Shown: positions 22,285 to 32,419, numbered from the stretch's first letter. The stretch is 64,000 bases of DNA from Dysgonomonas sp. HDW5A (GCF_011299555.1 NZ_CP049857.1:1984001-2048000), one strand, 5' to 3'. The notes: generated by a model from the sequence alone, not told the origin. Numbers and translations: made by a program.

Positions 22285-23862
22285 ATGAAAAAGATATTTA
22301 AAATATTTCTAGGTAGTGCATTTATACTACTATTAAATAGTTGCTCCGATTTTTTAGATCGTCCTGTATTGGGAACCGAAAATCTGGATACCTATTTCCA
22401 AAATGAAGAAGAATGTTTGAAACAAGTGGCAGGATGTTATCAGTCGATCTTTTGGGACGATTGGTGGCAGGTATCTGTTTTCTACATCGGAACCGATATG
22501 GCGACAGATGACATGTGGATGGGAAATACAACTCAATCGCAAAGTGATTGGATACGAATGTCTCATTATGGTAATCCAAAACAAGATGGACCGCTTTCAA
22601 ATTATTGGCAATACCGTTACAAAGGAATTTTAAGGTGTAATATAGTAATCGCTAAAGTACCCAATGCACCTATCACAAATGAAAATCTACGGAAAAGAAT
22701 GATTGCGGAAGCTAAATTTCTGCGTGCATTTCAATACTTCGAATTAGTGAAAAATTTTGGTGGAGTACCGGTTATACTTGAGATGAAATTACCCGAAGAA
22801 ATTTTGGGAATTAATCGTAAATCAACAGAGGAGACCTATGCTCAGATAGAGCAGGACTTAAAGGATGCGATTACTGATCTACCAAAGAGAAGCGAATATT
22901 CATCGGTAAACTTAGGGCGTGCAACTAAAGGAGCGGCAATGGGTTACTTAGGTAAGATATATCTCTATCAAGGTAAATTTGCAGAGGCTGAAAAGGTGCT
23001 TAAAGACTTGATCGATTCGAATGAATACGATCTGTGTACTAACTTTAAAGATGTATGGTCTATTGAGAATAACAACAGTATCGAATCGCTATTCGAAGTA
23101 CAATATAGTTCCGATATAAGTTACAATCTGGGAGGACGTCTTCCTGTATTTACAGGATCTCGTGATGACACAGGATGGTCTTGGGGATTACCTACCAGCA
23201 ACTTAGAAAAAGCCTTTATGGATGCCGGAGATACTGAACGACTTAAATGGACAATTGTAAAGAATGGTGATGATGTTCCCGGAGACGATACGCCTGAAGC
23301 TAAAAATTATTTGATAACTCCCGACAAGCATAAGTCGGCACGTATCAACAGAAAGTTCTATATTCCTCATAACTTACGTCCTACACCTTATGATGCAAAC
23401 CATAACAATTTGAATCATAGACTTCTTCGTTATGCAGACGTTTTGCTTATGTATGCAGAGGCAGCCAATCAAAATGGTAACGATTCTGAAGCTCGTAAGG
23501 CATTGAAAAGAGTACGTGACCGTGTGGGTTTATCGGATGTTACATCTTCAGGAAAAACTCTACGGGATGCAATCAGATTGGAGAGAAGATTAGAACTCGC
23601 ACTCGAACACCAACGTTTATACGACCTACGCCGTTGGAATGATGATAATGGTAAAAAAGCATTGTGTAATATTATGGGGGAAAACGGAACTTTTGTCCGT
23701 TATAATTTGTATGAATCTACAGATCAGTATGAGATTACCAACCAAAAAGAAAATAGCAATAAAGGGATTACTTTCCGTGAAGACAGGGATTTACTTTTCC
23801 CTATTCCAAATACCGAAGTTCTTCTTTCAGGAGGTAGTATTGAACAGAATCCCAATTTTTAA
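22285..23862 (+). CDS. SusD/RagB-type glycan-binding lipoprotein
   Basis: A 525-residue partner of the preceding SusC. The ATG at 22285 is preferred over the upstream TTG at 22273 because it opens the signal MKKIFKIFLGSAFILLLNSC with the lipobox Cys at about residue 20. Family hallmarks are AKFLRAFQYFELVKNFGGVP, LGRATKGAAMGYLGKIYL, LRYADVLLMYAEA and RLELALEHQRLYDLRRW; it ends in NPNF. It sits as a lid on SusC and delivers bound oligosaccharide. After its stop comes a dispersed repeat and a hairpin that separate it from the enzyme genes. Confidence 0.96.
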   Translation: MKKIFKIFLGSAFILLLNSCSDFLDRPVLGTENLDTYFQNEEECLKQVAGCYQSIFWDDWWQVSVFYIGTDMATDDMWMGNTTQSQSDWIRMSHYGNPKQDGPLSNYWQYRYKGILRCNIVIAKVPNAPITNENLRKRMIAEAKFLRAFQYFELVKNFGGVPVILEMKLPEEILGINRKSTEETYAQIEQDLKDAITDLPKRSEYSSVNLGRATKGAAMGYLGKIYLYQGKFAEAEKVLKDLIDSNEYDLCTNFKDVWSIENNNSIESLFEVQYSSDISYNLGGRLPVFTGSRDDTGWSWGLPTSNLEKAFMDAGDTERLKWTIVKNGDDVPGDDTPEAKNYLITPDKHKSARINRKFYIPHNLRPTPYDANHNNLNHRLLRYADVLLMYAEAANQNGNDSEARKALKRVRDRVGLSDVTSSGKTLRDAIRLERRLELALEHQRLYDLRRWNDDNGKKALCNIMGENGTFVRYNLYESTDQYEITNQKENSNKGITFREDRDLLFPIPNTEVLLSGGSIEQNPNF

Positions 23863-23894
23863 TTAAAAATCTCTGCTTTTTTGGTAATAAGCAC

Positions 23895-23978
23895 AAGAAA
23901 ATATTTAATGAAACATTTAAAAAGTATAACTATCTATCGCTGTTTTGCTTACCAAAGCAATAAATAGTTCTGCGAACT
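23895..23978 (+). repeat. Dispersed repeat, family A, copy 2
   Basis: The best-preserved copy: AGAAAATATTTAATG, then TATAACTATCTATCGCTG, TTTTGCTTACCAAAGCAATA and AATAGTTCTGCGAACTTA. ATAACTAT/ATAGTT and TTGCTT/AAGCAA give nested hairpins. Located between susD and the GH30 gene. Confidence 0.75.
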
Positions 23979-24018
23979 TAGTGTATCCTCGATTCTTTGG
24001 TTTTCAGAGGGTACACTA
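23979..24018 (+). terminator. Intra-operon hairpin between susD and GH30
   Basis: TAGTGTATCCTC pairs with GAGGGTACACTA (one G-U) round a 16-base loop and is followed by TTGTTTTCTTT. It is terminator-like and 32 bases before the GH30 start; partial termination would give more SusC/SusD than enzyme. Confidence 0.6.
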
Positions 24019-24050
24019 TTGTTTTCTTTATAAAGTAACAAAACAAGATT

Positions 24051-25658
24051 ATGAAAAAGATAAAATTAATGTCATGCATGTGCGTTGCCATCGCATTGTT
24101 TGCGTGCAATGATGATCCGGCATACACAATTGCACCGGATAAAAGTACTCCATCTGAGGGAACAGAGAATGTGGTGATAGATATCAGCAAAACCTATCAA
24201 ACGATAGAAAGTTTTGCGGCATCCGACTGCTGGTTTGCAAATTATATCGGAGAATATTGGACGAATAGTGAAAAGGAAGAAATTGCAAAGCTCCTATTCT
24301 CAAGCAATATAAAAAATGGACAACCCGAAGGTATCGGGTTATCAGGCTGGCGTTTCAATTTGGGTGGCGGTACTGCACAACAGGGAGCAGCCAGCGGAAT
24401 TGCTGATGTTGAAAAAAGAGCCGAATCTTTTATGGATCCGGTAACTGGAACCTTAGATTGGAGCAAACAGGCAGGACAGCAATATTTTATTGACAAAGCG
24501 AAAAGCTATGGCTGCTCACAGTTTGTGATGTTCAGTAACACGCCTCCCGTATATATGACTCAAAATGGAAAAGGCTATTCTCAGATGGGCGCTTACTCGA
24601 ATCTGAAAGCCGATTCGTATGATGATTTCGCAGACTATATTACGTCAGCCGTCAAATATTTTAAAGATAATAAAGCAATCGATTTTACCTATATCAGTCC
24701 TGTAAATGAACCTCAGTATAATTGGGATGAACCCAATCAGGAGGGATCGGGTTGGCAAAACAGCGAAATAAAAAAGATTGCTGTGGAACTTGATAAGTCG
24801 CTAGAATCAAAAAATCTAACCTCCAAGATATTAGTTGCCGAGTCTGCTGCATGGAATTATATTTATGAGAGTGCCAACGATGCAGGCCGAAATAATGTAA
24901 TCTCAAATCTATTTAATAGTACATCATCTAATTATATTGGAAACCTCAAACATATAGCACCCGTAATCGTAGGACACAGTTATTGGTTAGATGGCGATTG
25001 GGCAACCCTCTTAAGTACAAGAAAAAATGTAGCTTCGAGTGCCGACGCTGCAGGCTTAAAGGTATACCAAACAGAATGGAGTATGTTGGGAGACGGATAT
25101 AGCAGTAGCGAATTTGTTGGTTTTGATAATGCATCATACATGGATATAGCTTTGTACATGTCGAAGGTGATACATTGCGACTTAGCTTATGCCAATGTTG
25201 CCTCTTGGTCATATTGGACAGCTCTTTCTCCGGAGCGCTGGAGCCATAAAAACAGATTTTTACTTATTAAAGTGACCCCTGCGGGTGGTGATTATGGCGA
25301 TTTTAAACAGAGTGGAACACATGCAGCAACCAAAACTCTTTGGGTATTGGGAAATTACAGTTTGTTTATACGTCCAGACTACAAACGTATTGATTTAGGA
25401 ATGGCTGATACTTCCAAGGATTTATTCGGAAGTGCGTATATATCTCCGAATAAGAAAGAAGTTGTAGCAGTTTATACCAATCTATCAACCAAGCAATACG
25501 ATGCCAAAGCTGGTATTAAGAATGTAGAGATTGAGTCTATTAAGACATATACCACAAATCAGAGTCAGGATTTAGCCGAAAATACAATTTCAGATACACA
25601 AGCATCTATTTTAATAAACCCTAATTCTGTAGTAACTGTCGTTTATAAATTGAAATAA
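24051..25658 (+). CDS. GH30 endo-glycosidase lipoprotein (possible beta-1,6-galactanase)
   Basis: A 535-residue lipoprotein (IALFACNDD; Cys near residue 19), so probably displayed on the surface. The barrel carries acid/base E220 in SPVNEPQYNW and nucleophile E342 in YQTEWSM, and a C-terminal beta-sandwich ends at the stop, the standard GH30 layout. The opening TIESFAASDCWFANYIG and the GLSGWRFNLGGG segment are like the GH30 branch that includes endo-beta-1,6-galactanases; xylanase and glucanase branches cannot be excluded by eye. As the only clear surface endo-enzyme of this locus it should make the first cuts. The GH43 gene starts 6 bases after its stop. Confidence 0.85.
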   Translation: MKKIKLMSCMCVAIALFACNDDPAYTIAPDKSTPSEGTENVVIDISKTYQTIESFAASDCWFANYIGEYWTNSEKEEIAKLLFSSNIKNGQPEGIGLSGWRFNLGGGTAQQGAASGIADVEKRAESFMDPVTGTLDWSKQAGQQYFIDKAKSYGCSQFVMFSNTPPVYMTQNGKGYSQMGAYSNLKADSYDDFADYITSAVKYFKDNKAIDFTYISPVNEPQYNWDEPNQEGSGWQNSEIKKIAVELDKSLESKNLTSKILVAESAAWNYIYESANDAGRNNVISNLFNSTSSNYIGNLKHIAPVIVGHSYWLDGDWATLLSTRKNVASSADAAGLKVYQTEWSMLGDGYSSSEFVGFDNASYMDIALYMSKVIHCDLAYANVASWSYWTALSPERWSHKNRFLLIKVTPAGGDYGDFKQSGTHAATKTLWVLGNYSLFIRPDYKRIDLGMADTSKDLFGSAYISPNKKEVVAVYTNLSTKQYDAKAGIKNVEIESIKTYTTNQSQDLAENTISDTQASILINPNSVVTVVYKLK

Positions 25659-25664
25659 ATAATA

Positions 25665-27578
25665 ATGAATAAATTAAAAATAGTATTCTTGGCTTTGGCT
25701 CTGGTATTTTTAGCTCCATCAGGCTATAGCCAAGAATATAAATCGGGACCCGAAGAAAAAGACTATATAGCATATCTCTTCGCCTATTTTAAAGGAAACA
25801 ACGTAGAAGAAGAGGCTGTTTGTTATGCGATAAGTAATGATGGATACAACTATCTGAGCTTAAATAATAACAATCCGGTCATAGATTCCAAACAAATCAG
25901 TTCGACAGGTGGAGTACGCGATCCGCATATTCTTCGTGGCGAAGACGGTAAGACTTTCTATATGGTACTTACCGATATGACTTCCTCTAAAGGCTGGGAG
26001 TCTAATCGGGCTATGATACTCCTTAAATCGACCGATTTGGTAAACTGGACATCAAGTATTATTAATATCCAACAAAAATACACGGGTCAGGAAGGCTTGA
26101 AGCGTGTATGGGCACCGCAAACGATATACGATCCGGCTGTAAATAAATATATGGTGTACTGGTCTATGAAGCACGATGATGGAGTAGACATTATTTATTA
26201 TGCTTATGCCAACAAAGACTTTACGGACTTAGAAGGCGAACCTCGTATTTTGTTTTCTCCTCAAAATAATAAATCGTGTATTGATGGCGATATAATCAAT
26301 AAAAACGGTATTTTTCATCTGTTTTATAAAACCGAGGGACATGGCAATGGCATCAGATTGGCCATGACCGATTCGCTTGCTTCCAACAAATGGATAGAGC
26401 AACCCGGATACAAGCAACAAACAAGAGATGCTGTAGAAGGTTCAAGTGTTTTCAAACTAATCAATAGTGAAACATACATATTGATGTATGATGTGTATAT
26501 GAAAGGTAAATACCAATTCTGTGAGAGTAAAGATCTGGATGTATTTAAAGTGATTGATCAGGATATCTCGATGAATTTTCATCCGCGTCATGGGTCGATA
26601 ATCCCAATCACTCGTCGTGAATTGAAGGTTTTGACTGACAAATGGGGAATTCCTGAAGGTTTTGAAATGCCATCAACTGCAAATAATCCTGTACTCGAAG
26701 GGTATTATGCCGACCCTGATATTTTATATTCAGAGAAAACAAAAAAGTATTATATCTACCCGACAAGTGATGGTTTTACAGGCTGGAGTGGTTATTACTT
26801 TAAAACATTCTCGTCTGATAATCTCAAAGATTGGAAGGACGAAGGTGTAATTCTCGATCTGAAAAAAGATGTATCGTGGGCAGATCGTAATGCATGGGCA
26901 CCCTGTATTATTGAAAAGAAGGTAAAAGGTAAGTATAAATATTACTATTATTTTAGTGCCGCTCAAAAAATAGGGGTGGCTGTGGCTGATAATCCTACAG
27001 GTCCGTTTGTAGATTCGGGAAAAGCCCTTATCGATTTTAAACCCGAAGGTGTAAAAGACGGACAGGAAATAGACCCCGAAGTATTTACCGATCCTAAAAC
27101 AGGTAAGAGTTATCTGTATTGGGGCAATGGCTATATGGCAGTTGCGGAACTGAATGAGGATATGGTATCCATAAAAAAGAATACTATAAAAGTGATGACT
27201 CCCGATAAAACATTTCGGGAAGCTATAACTGTTTTTTATCGAAACGGTATCTATTATTTCTTATGGTCGGAAGATGATACCCGAAGTGAAAATTATCGGG
27301 TGAGGTATGCAACTTCAAGCTCTCCCACCGGAGTTCTTACTATTCCTGAGAACAATCTGATTCTGGCTAAAGACCCTTCGAAAGGAATCTATGGAACAGG
27401 GCATAACTCGGTTTTGCAAATACCAGGAAAGGATGAATGGCGTATTGTTTATCATCGTTTCAGTCGCCCAAACGGTATAAATATGGGAGATGCAGCCGGA
27501 TATCACAGGGAAGTTTGCATCGATAAAATGGAATTTAATTCGGATGGAAGTATAAAGCCCATAGTTCCGACATTGTAG
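25665..27578 (+). CDS. Tandem double-domain GH43 glycosidase
   Basis: A 637-residue secreted protein (signal near MNKLKIVFLALALVFLAPSG) with two five-bladed GH43 propellers in one chain. Domain 1 (about 30-335) has candidate base D86 (VRDPHIL), modulator D207 or D209 (CIDGDI) and acid E258 (VEGSS). Domain 2 (about 340-637) has D350 (YADPDI), D470 (EIDPEV) and E519 (FREAI). Both triads look complete, so both halves may be active. GH43 members remove alpha-L-arabinofuranose, beta-xylose or beta-galactose; with the GH30 next door, trimming arabinogalactan side chains is likely. The second domain resembles the single GH43 at 36421-37416 (shared PV-EG-YADP opening). Exact sugars are not decidable by eye. 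Confidence 0.87.
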   Translation: MNKLKIVFLALALVFLAPSGYSQEYKSGPEEKDYIAYLFAYFKGNNVEEEAVCYAISNDGYNYLSLNNNNPVIDSKQISSTGGVRDPHILRGEDGKTFYMVLTDMTSSKGWESNRAMILLKSTDLVNWTSSIINIQQKYTGQEGLKRVWAPQTIYDPAVNKYMVYWSMKHDDGVDIIYYAYANKDFTDLEGEPRILFSPQNNKSCIDGDIINKNGIFHLFYKTEGHGNGIRLAMTDSLASNKWIEQPGYKQQTRDAVEGSSVFKLINSETYILMYDVYMKGKYQFCESKDLDVFKVIDQDISMNFHPRHGSIIPITRRELKVLTDKWGIPEGFEMPSTANNPVLEGYYADPDILYSEKTKKYYIYPTSDGFTGWSGYYFKTFSSDNLKDWKDEGVILDLKKDVSWADRNAWAPCIIEKKVKGKYKYYYYFSAAQKIGVAVADNPTGPFVDSGKALIDFKPEGVKDGQEIDPEVFTDPKTGKSYLYWGNGYMAVAELNEDMVSIKKNTIKVMTPDKTFREAITVFYRNGIYYFLWSEDDTRSENYRVRYATSSSPTGVLTIPENNLILAKDPSKGIYGTGHNSVLQIPGKDEWRIVYHRFSRPNGINMGDAAGYHREVCIDKMEFNSDGSIKPIVPTL

Positions 27579-27640
27579 TTTTAGAAACACTCTATTGGAG
27601 CCAATGTTAATATATAGCAGAATTTCCGATGTCATTTCAA

Positions 27641-27688
27641 TTATACTTATTGAGGTAAGTGTATAAAAGCTTACCTCAATAGGTATAA
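27641..27688. terminator. Bidirectional terminator between GH43 and HTCS no. 2
   Basis: A 19-base-pair stem with one G-U pair (arm core TATTGAGGTAAG with CTTACCTCAATA) and a 10-base loop, in the gap between convergent genes. Confidence 0.88.
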
Positions 27689-27714
27689 TAAAAAATAAAT
27701 AATTTCAGGAATTA

Positions 27715-30700
27715 TCAAATCATTTCTCTCTTTTTCTGATCTCTATAGCTTTTGGGAGTCATGCCATATTCTTGGGAGAATATCTTGAAAAAATTTCCTC
27801 TATTGACGAACCCCGTTTTATATAATATCTCATCTATAGATAAATTAGTTGTTACCAATAATCGCTCAACAGTCTTTAAGCGGTATTCTTTTATCAAATC
27901 ACTGGGAGTCTTTTCGTTAATAGTCTTAAGTTTTCTGTAAAACTGACGAGTACTACATCCTAAGGCTTGACTTAACATTTCGACTGACAAATTCGGATTT
28001 GAAATATTTGTATCTATCTCTTTAAGTACCTTTTCATAAAACTCATTGTCTTCAACATGAGTTAATCGCCCATTTTTCAATTCAAAAGCACTCAATACCG
28101 AGCCATAATACTCTTTCAGATCTTCCTTACGTTGGAGCAAGCGGCTTACTATTTTCTCCAGATACTCAACATCAAACGGTTTGGTTATGTATACTTCGGC
28201 TCCAGAATCGATTCCCCTCACCTGTTCTTTGATATCTCTTTTTGCAGAAAGTAAAACAAGGGGGATTTGATTTAGGTGTTTATCTGCTTTAATCGATTTT
28301 GTTAATGAAATACCATCTATATCAGGCATCATTACATCTGTAATAATCAGATCAACTGCTCCCCGTTTCAGATGCTCGAAGACGTCACCGGGATTGTTAA
28401 TTGGTATAACATTATATTGCTCTATAAATATGTCTGTAACAAACCACAACATCGAAGGGTCATCATCTATAATCATAATCGTTTGCTTCGATTTATCATA
28501 TTCCGGTAATATATTATTAAACTCTAATGAGGATACCTCCGGATTAGTTGGGTAAATATCTTGGGGACGAGTGGATTCATTAACCGAAATATCAATTTCC
28601 AGTATAGGTAGTACAACTCTGAATACCGTTAAACTATTGAGAACGCTAGTTACCTGAATATCGCCTTTTAGAAGCTTTACCAAATTATGGCAGATTGCTA
28701 ATCCTAATCCATTACGAGGAGAAACCCCTTTTTGATTCTGAATCTCAAAATTATCAAGAATTGTATATCGGTCGAATATTTTTTGAATATCCTCTTCCTT
28801 AATTCCCTTACCGGTATTAGAAATTACAAGATTCAATCTCTCATCTTCAATAAACAGTTCAACTGTTATTTTCCCATTGTCAGATGTATATTTAAAGGCA
28901 TTAGAGATTAAATTGGTTATTATCTTATTCAGACTATTTTTATCGGAATTCCAAATACAGTTATCCTTTATATTTATTTCATAAATAAAACCTTTTGCAT
29001 CTGCCAATTCTGAGAAAGATTCAGCTATAATACGTGTAAATTCCGATACTGAAAATCGACAGATGTCAAGCACTTTATTACCTGTTTCAAGACGCCTGAA
29101 CTCAATCAGTTCCAATATTAACGAATTCAATTTTTCAGCATTTTGTTGTATCAGGCCGGCATACTTATTTATATAACTATCGGAATTTCTATAAGTCAGT
29201 ATTTTATTGCAAGGTCCATATATCAATGTCAGAGGAGTACAAAACTCATGTGTAATATTTGTAAAGAAACGAAGTTTTGATTCGTAGATCTCTTCCCTTT
29301 GTTTTTGGTTCATCTTCTCCACTATATTATTTTGGTTCATTCTATACCATTTCAATATAAATCGAATTGTTATATATACAAGAAGAATAAACAGAAGAGA
29401 ATAAAGAAAGTATGCCAGATAAGTCTGATACCAAGGAGGTAAAATGCGAATATTAAGAGAATATACATCACTCTCATTACCTGTTATATTATTTCTATAT
29501 TTGATTTGCAAGGAATAGTTTCCCGGAGAAATATTCGTAAAAGCTGCACTGTTGGAAGTCCCATTCTCAATCCAGTTGTTACTTAATTCACTCAGCCGGT
29601 ATAAATAAGTATAATCGTTACCATTAATATAATCAACAGCAGTAAACGAAATAGAAAAAAAGTTCTGACTATTATCTAGTGTCAGAATATCTTGTGCGTT
29701 CTTCTGTACCAGAAAATCGTTGATATTATATTCTTTGCCAAAGATCGACAACCTGTTAAACTGTATAGGAGGAGTATATAATGAATCAGAAAATTCATTC
29801 TTACGTATACTGATAAATCCGTTGACACCTCCGAAAAACATTACTCCTGTCTTTTCATTCTTAAAAGATGCTCCATCACTAAATTCAGTAACTTCGAGCT
29901 CATTCTGTTGTTTATAAGTCTGAAAAGTATTGTTAGTTGTATTGAACTTGACTATTCCCTGATTTGTACTGAGCCAAAGGTTACCGTATTTGTCATCCAA
30001 AATACCATGTATAGTATTATTCGGAAAGCCGGTTAATTCATTAAATACCTGTTTACCATTGCTATTCATTTTAACCAGTCCATAGCTGGTTCCGATCCAA
30101 TAACCGTCTTTATTCTGATATATTGAAAAGACATCATTCAAAGTTTGGCTATCGCCTTCTTCATTCAAGGTCAAAATATCCAACTCTTCAGTTAATGTAT
30201 TTAATTTATAGGCTCCATACCCTCTATTACCAAACCACAGGGTAGAATCATTCTCTTTATGTATAGTAAAGAAATAATTTGAAGACTGTTTTCCTTTATC
30301 AAAAATAAAATGCTTTAAAATAGTAAGCTCAGGGTTATCTGCTGTTCCACTGATTCGAGCCTTTATAATACCTTCGCCTACTGTAGCAATCCACAGGATA
30401 GAGTCATTAGCTTCACAGATAGAATGTACATATCTTATGGGATCATTGTTATTCTGATTAATAGGAATACGTTTTATTTCGCCACTCTTGTAAGAATAAT
30501 AGTTTAAGCCTTTTTCAGTACCAATCCATAAAATATCCTTTTTACTTGGGGTAATAACATAGACCGAATTATCGTTAAGCTGGCTATTGCCCGTCAGCAA
30601 ATGCTCTGTGCTACAGCCTTTATTGGTTGTTTCATTATAATCGTGAATTTTCACAATTCCATCTCCTTTAGTTCCTATCCATAATGTCTGAGTCTTATCT

Positions 30701-31758
30701 AAGAAAAGTGCCCGCACCGGATTATTTATTTGTGTATGAAAATCTCTGAACAAGGTCGATTTTATAGAATATGAATTCATAAAATACATATACACGCCCT
30801 GACCGTCTGTTGCAACCCAAACAATGTCTTGGTATCTATCTTTCCTTAAGGAGAAGATGCCCGATTTAATTTCGATCTCATAAACCGAAAAACGATTCTT
30901 ATTTTCAGGAATTTCTTCTAATCTGATTAGACCACTACTTTTAAAACCGATGAAGAAATTATTCTTCTGCTTAATAATAGATGATATTTCACCATATTTG
31001 GTTACTTCTTTATCGATATTATAGATATAAGTTTTCCGCTTATCTAATGTGCTAAATTCATATAAGTCATGCACCTTATCTACAAAATAGAACTTATTTT
31101 CTTCGTAGAAGCACCATAAAATGGGTTTGTCATGATCTAAATATTTTTTTGGACTGAGGCGTATCACTTGCTTATTTCGGGTTAGATCGAAAGTACGATG
31201 GTTGCCATCAGACAAAAATATCCAAAGCACATTCAGGTCATCAATAGCCATTTCCAGAATATTATCAAAAACAAGATTATAAACGAAAATCCGTTTAAAC
31301 GTTTCTTCGCCGGGATCGTAATAATGGATGTAATTATCCTCTTTTACAACATAAATATCATTGTGAATACTCTTGATCAGCTTATTATGTCCTTTAAAAT
31401 CCGAGAATGTTTTGACGGTACGTTTTCGACTGTTGAATCGGTCTAATCCGTAATTTGTCTGTATCCACAGAATATCATCTTCGGCGTCTAATACCGACTC
31501 AATCAAATTTCCGGACAGATTATTAAGACTATTTGTTGGTTTATATATCTGAAAATTTATTCCATCAAACATATTCAACCCATCGCAAGAGCCAAACCAC
31601 ATATAGCCGTTCTTATCTTGGCACATCGACAGAATAGCACTGTTTGAGAGTCCGTTCTTGCTCGAAAATTGCCGTATACTATAGGCATATACGATATTAT
31701 AAGATGATGTAAAAAATAATAAGAGTAGTAAAGAATAGTAGAATCGAGTAGTTTTCAT
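27715..31758 (-). CDS. Hybrid two-component sensor/regulator (HTCS) no. 2
   Basis: A 1347-residue HTCS with the same plan as no. 1: signal peptide, periplasmic Reg_prop double propeller (for example MWFGSCDGLNMFDG, LWIGTKGDGIVKI), Y_Y_Y domain, membrane helix (about 780-801), HisKA with H837, HATPase, receiver with D1141 in ITDVMMPDIDG, and an AraC-type C-terminal domain. The histidine box reads THEFCTP rather than the common THELRTP. The two HTCS proteins are clearly different in their sensor halves, so they should sense different sugars. This one is divergent from the GH2-GH127-GH43 group starting at 32420 and convergent with the GH30-GH43 operon; the former is the more likely target. A strong palindrome lies 32-60 bases upstream of its start. 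Confidence 0.94.
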   Translation of the reverse strand: MKTTRFYYSLLLLLFFTSSYNIVYAYSIRQFSSKNGLSNSAILSMCQDKNGYMWFGSCDGLNMFDGINFQIYKPTNSLNNLSGNLIESVLDAEDDILWIQTNYGLDRFNSRKRTVKTFSDFKGHNKLIKSIHNDIYVVKEDNYIHYYDPGEETFKRIFVYNLVFDNILEMAIDDLNVLWIFLSDGNHRTFDLTRNKQVIRLSPKKYLDHDKPILWCFYEENKFYFVDKVHDLYEFSTLDKRKTYIYNIDKEVTKYGEISSIIKQKNNFFIGFKSSGLIRLEEIPENKNRFSVYEIEIKSGIFSLRKDRYQDIVWVATDGQGVYMYFMNSYSIKSTLFRDFHTQINNPVRALFLDKTQTLWIGTKGDGIVKIHDYNETTNKGCSTEHLLTGNSQLNDNSVYVITPSKKDILWIGTEKGLNYYSYKSGEIKRIPINQNNNDPIRYVHSICEANDSILWIATVGEGIIKARISGTADNPELTILKHFIFDKGKQSSNYFFTIHKENDSTLWFGNRGYGAYKLNTLTEELDILTLNEEGDSQTLNDVFSIYQNKDGYWIGTSYGLVKMNSNGKQVFNELTGFPNNTIHGILDDKYGNLWLSTNQGIVKFNTTNNTFQTYKQQNELEVTEFSDGASFKNEKTGVMFFGGVNGFISIRKNEFSDSLYTPPIQFNRLSIFGKEYNINDFLVQKNAQDILTLDNSQNFFSISFTAVDYINGNDYTYLYRLSELSNNWIENGTSNSAAFTNISPGNYSLQIKYRNNITGNESDVYSLNIRILPPWYQTYLAYFLYSLLFILLVYITIRFILKWYRMNQNNIVEKMNQKQREEIYESKLRFFTNITHEFCTPLTLIYGPCNKILTYRNSDSYINKYAGLIQQNAEKLNSLILELIEFRRLETGNKVLDICRFSVSEFTRIIAESFSELADAKGFIYEINIKDNCIWNSDKNSLNKIITNLISNAFKYTSDNGKITVELFIEDERLNLVISNTGKGIKEEDIQKIFDRYTILDNFEIQNQKGVSPRNGLGLAICHNLVKLLKGDIQVTSVLNSLTVFRVVLPILEIDISVNESTRPQDIYPTNPEVSSLEFNNILPEYDKSKQTIMIIDDDPSMLWFVTDIFIEQYNVIPINNPGDVFEHLKRGAVDLIITDVMMPDIDGISLTKSIKADKHLNQIPLVLLSAKRDIKEQVRGIDSGAEVYITKPFDVEYLEKIVSRLLQRKEDLKEYYGSVLSAFELKNGRLTHVEDNEFYEKVLKEIDTNISNPNLSVEMLSQALGCSTRQFYRKLKTINEKTPSDLIKEYRLKTVERLLVTTNLSIDEILYKTGFVNRGNFFKIFSQEYGMTPKSYRDQKKREMI

Positions 31759-32419
31759 TATGGTATATACAATATGTTTTTGTAAAGGTTACAATACTCT
31801 TTATGCATGAGTATTGTATTTAGTAAAAAAACTTCATTTATCTTGTGAGATAAATTCGAACAAGCTTAAGTGTGAGGTTAACCAAAGTAGTACCAATCAA
31901 CAGGTTCATCATTGTTACTATGCCCTTATCTATTTGATGTGTTTTATCTTAAATCAAGATCAAGACAAACTCATTTTAGACAGCTATTATTAAGTGGAAT
32001 GGGGGCTGAAAGATATGTATATACGATAAATATAAAGTCTAGTATTTCGCCAAATAAGTACGGTCTGATGACATTTTTTCGAAAAATACACGATCGTCAT
32101 AAATACGTATACTGAGGATGTTATTTTTTAATAGTTTTGTATTTGTTGAGAATCAAATTAAGGGCACAGATCTTGTTATTGTTTTGCTGGTATAACAAAT
32201 ATAAATGGTCACAACTATAAAATATACCAATAGATTTTATTCTTTACTTAAATACTGACAGCAACTTATTAACCTCTTTCTGAATCCGGTTTAATAACCA
32301 AATCTGACAAGCAAAATCATTCTTAATTTTCCGAATTAGGCAGACGCATGAAGTCGCGTTCAGACTTTACCTTAATACATAATAGAATATAAAATATAGA
32401 ATCATTAAAAACACAGAGT
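31759..32419. other. Divergent intergenic region between HTCS no. 2 and GH2
   Basis: A 661-base AT-rich gap. It holds the palindrome at 31790-31818 and a weak TAGTTTTG box at 32132-32139 on the plus strand. A 67-codon open frame at 31912-32115 has no signal, no recognisable motif and an odd composition, and is not accepted as a gene. Otherwise I see nothing. Confidence 0.55.
31790..31818 (-). promoter_or_regulatory. Palindrome upstream of HTCS no. 2
   Basis: TACAATACTC and GAGTATTGTA form perfect 10-base arms round a 9-base spacer, 32 bases from the HTCS start codon. It could be an operator for a dimeric regulator or a leader hairpin. Confidence 0.5.

Noticed and set aside
31912-32115. 67-codon open frame in the HTCS no. 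2/GH2 gap
   Set aside because: No signal, motif or protein-like pattern, and the region is an AT-rich promoter region; length is within chance.
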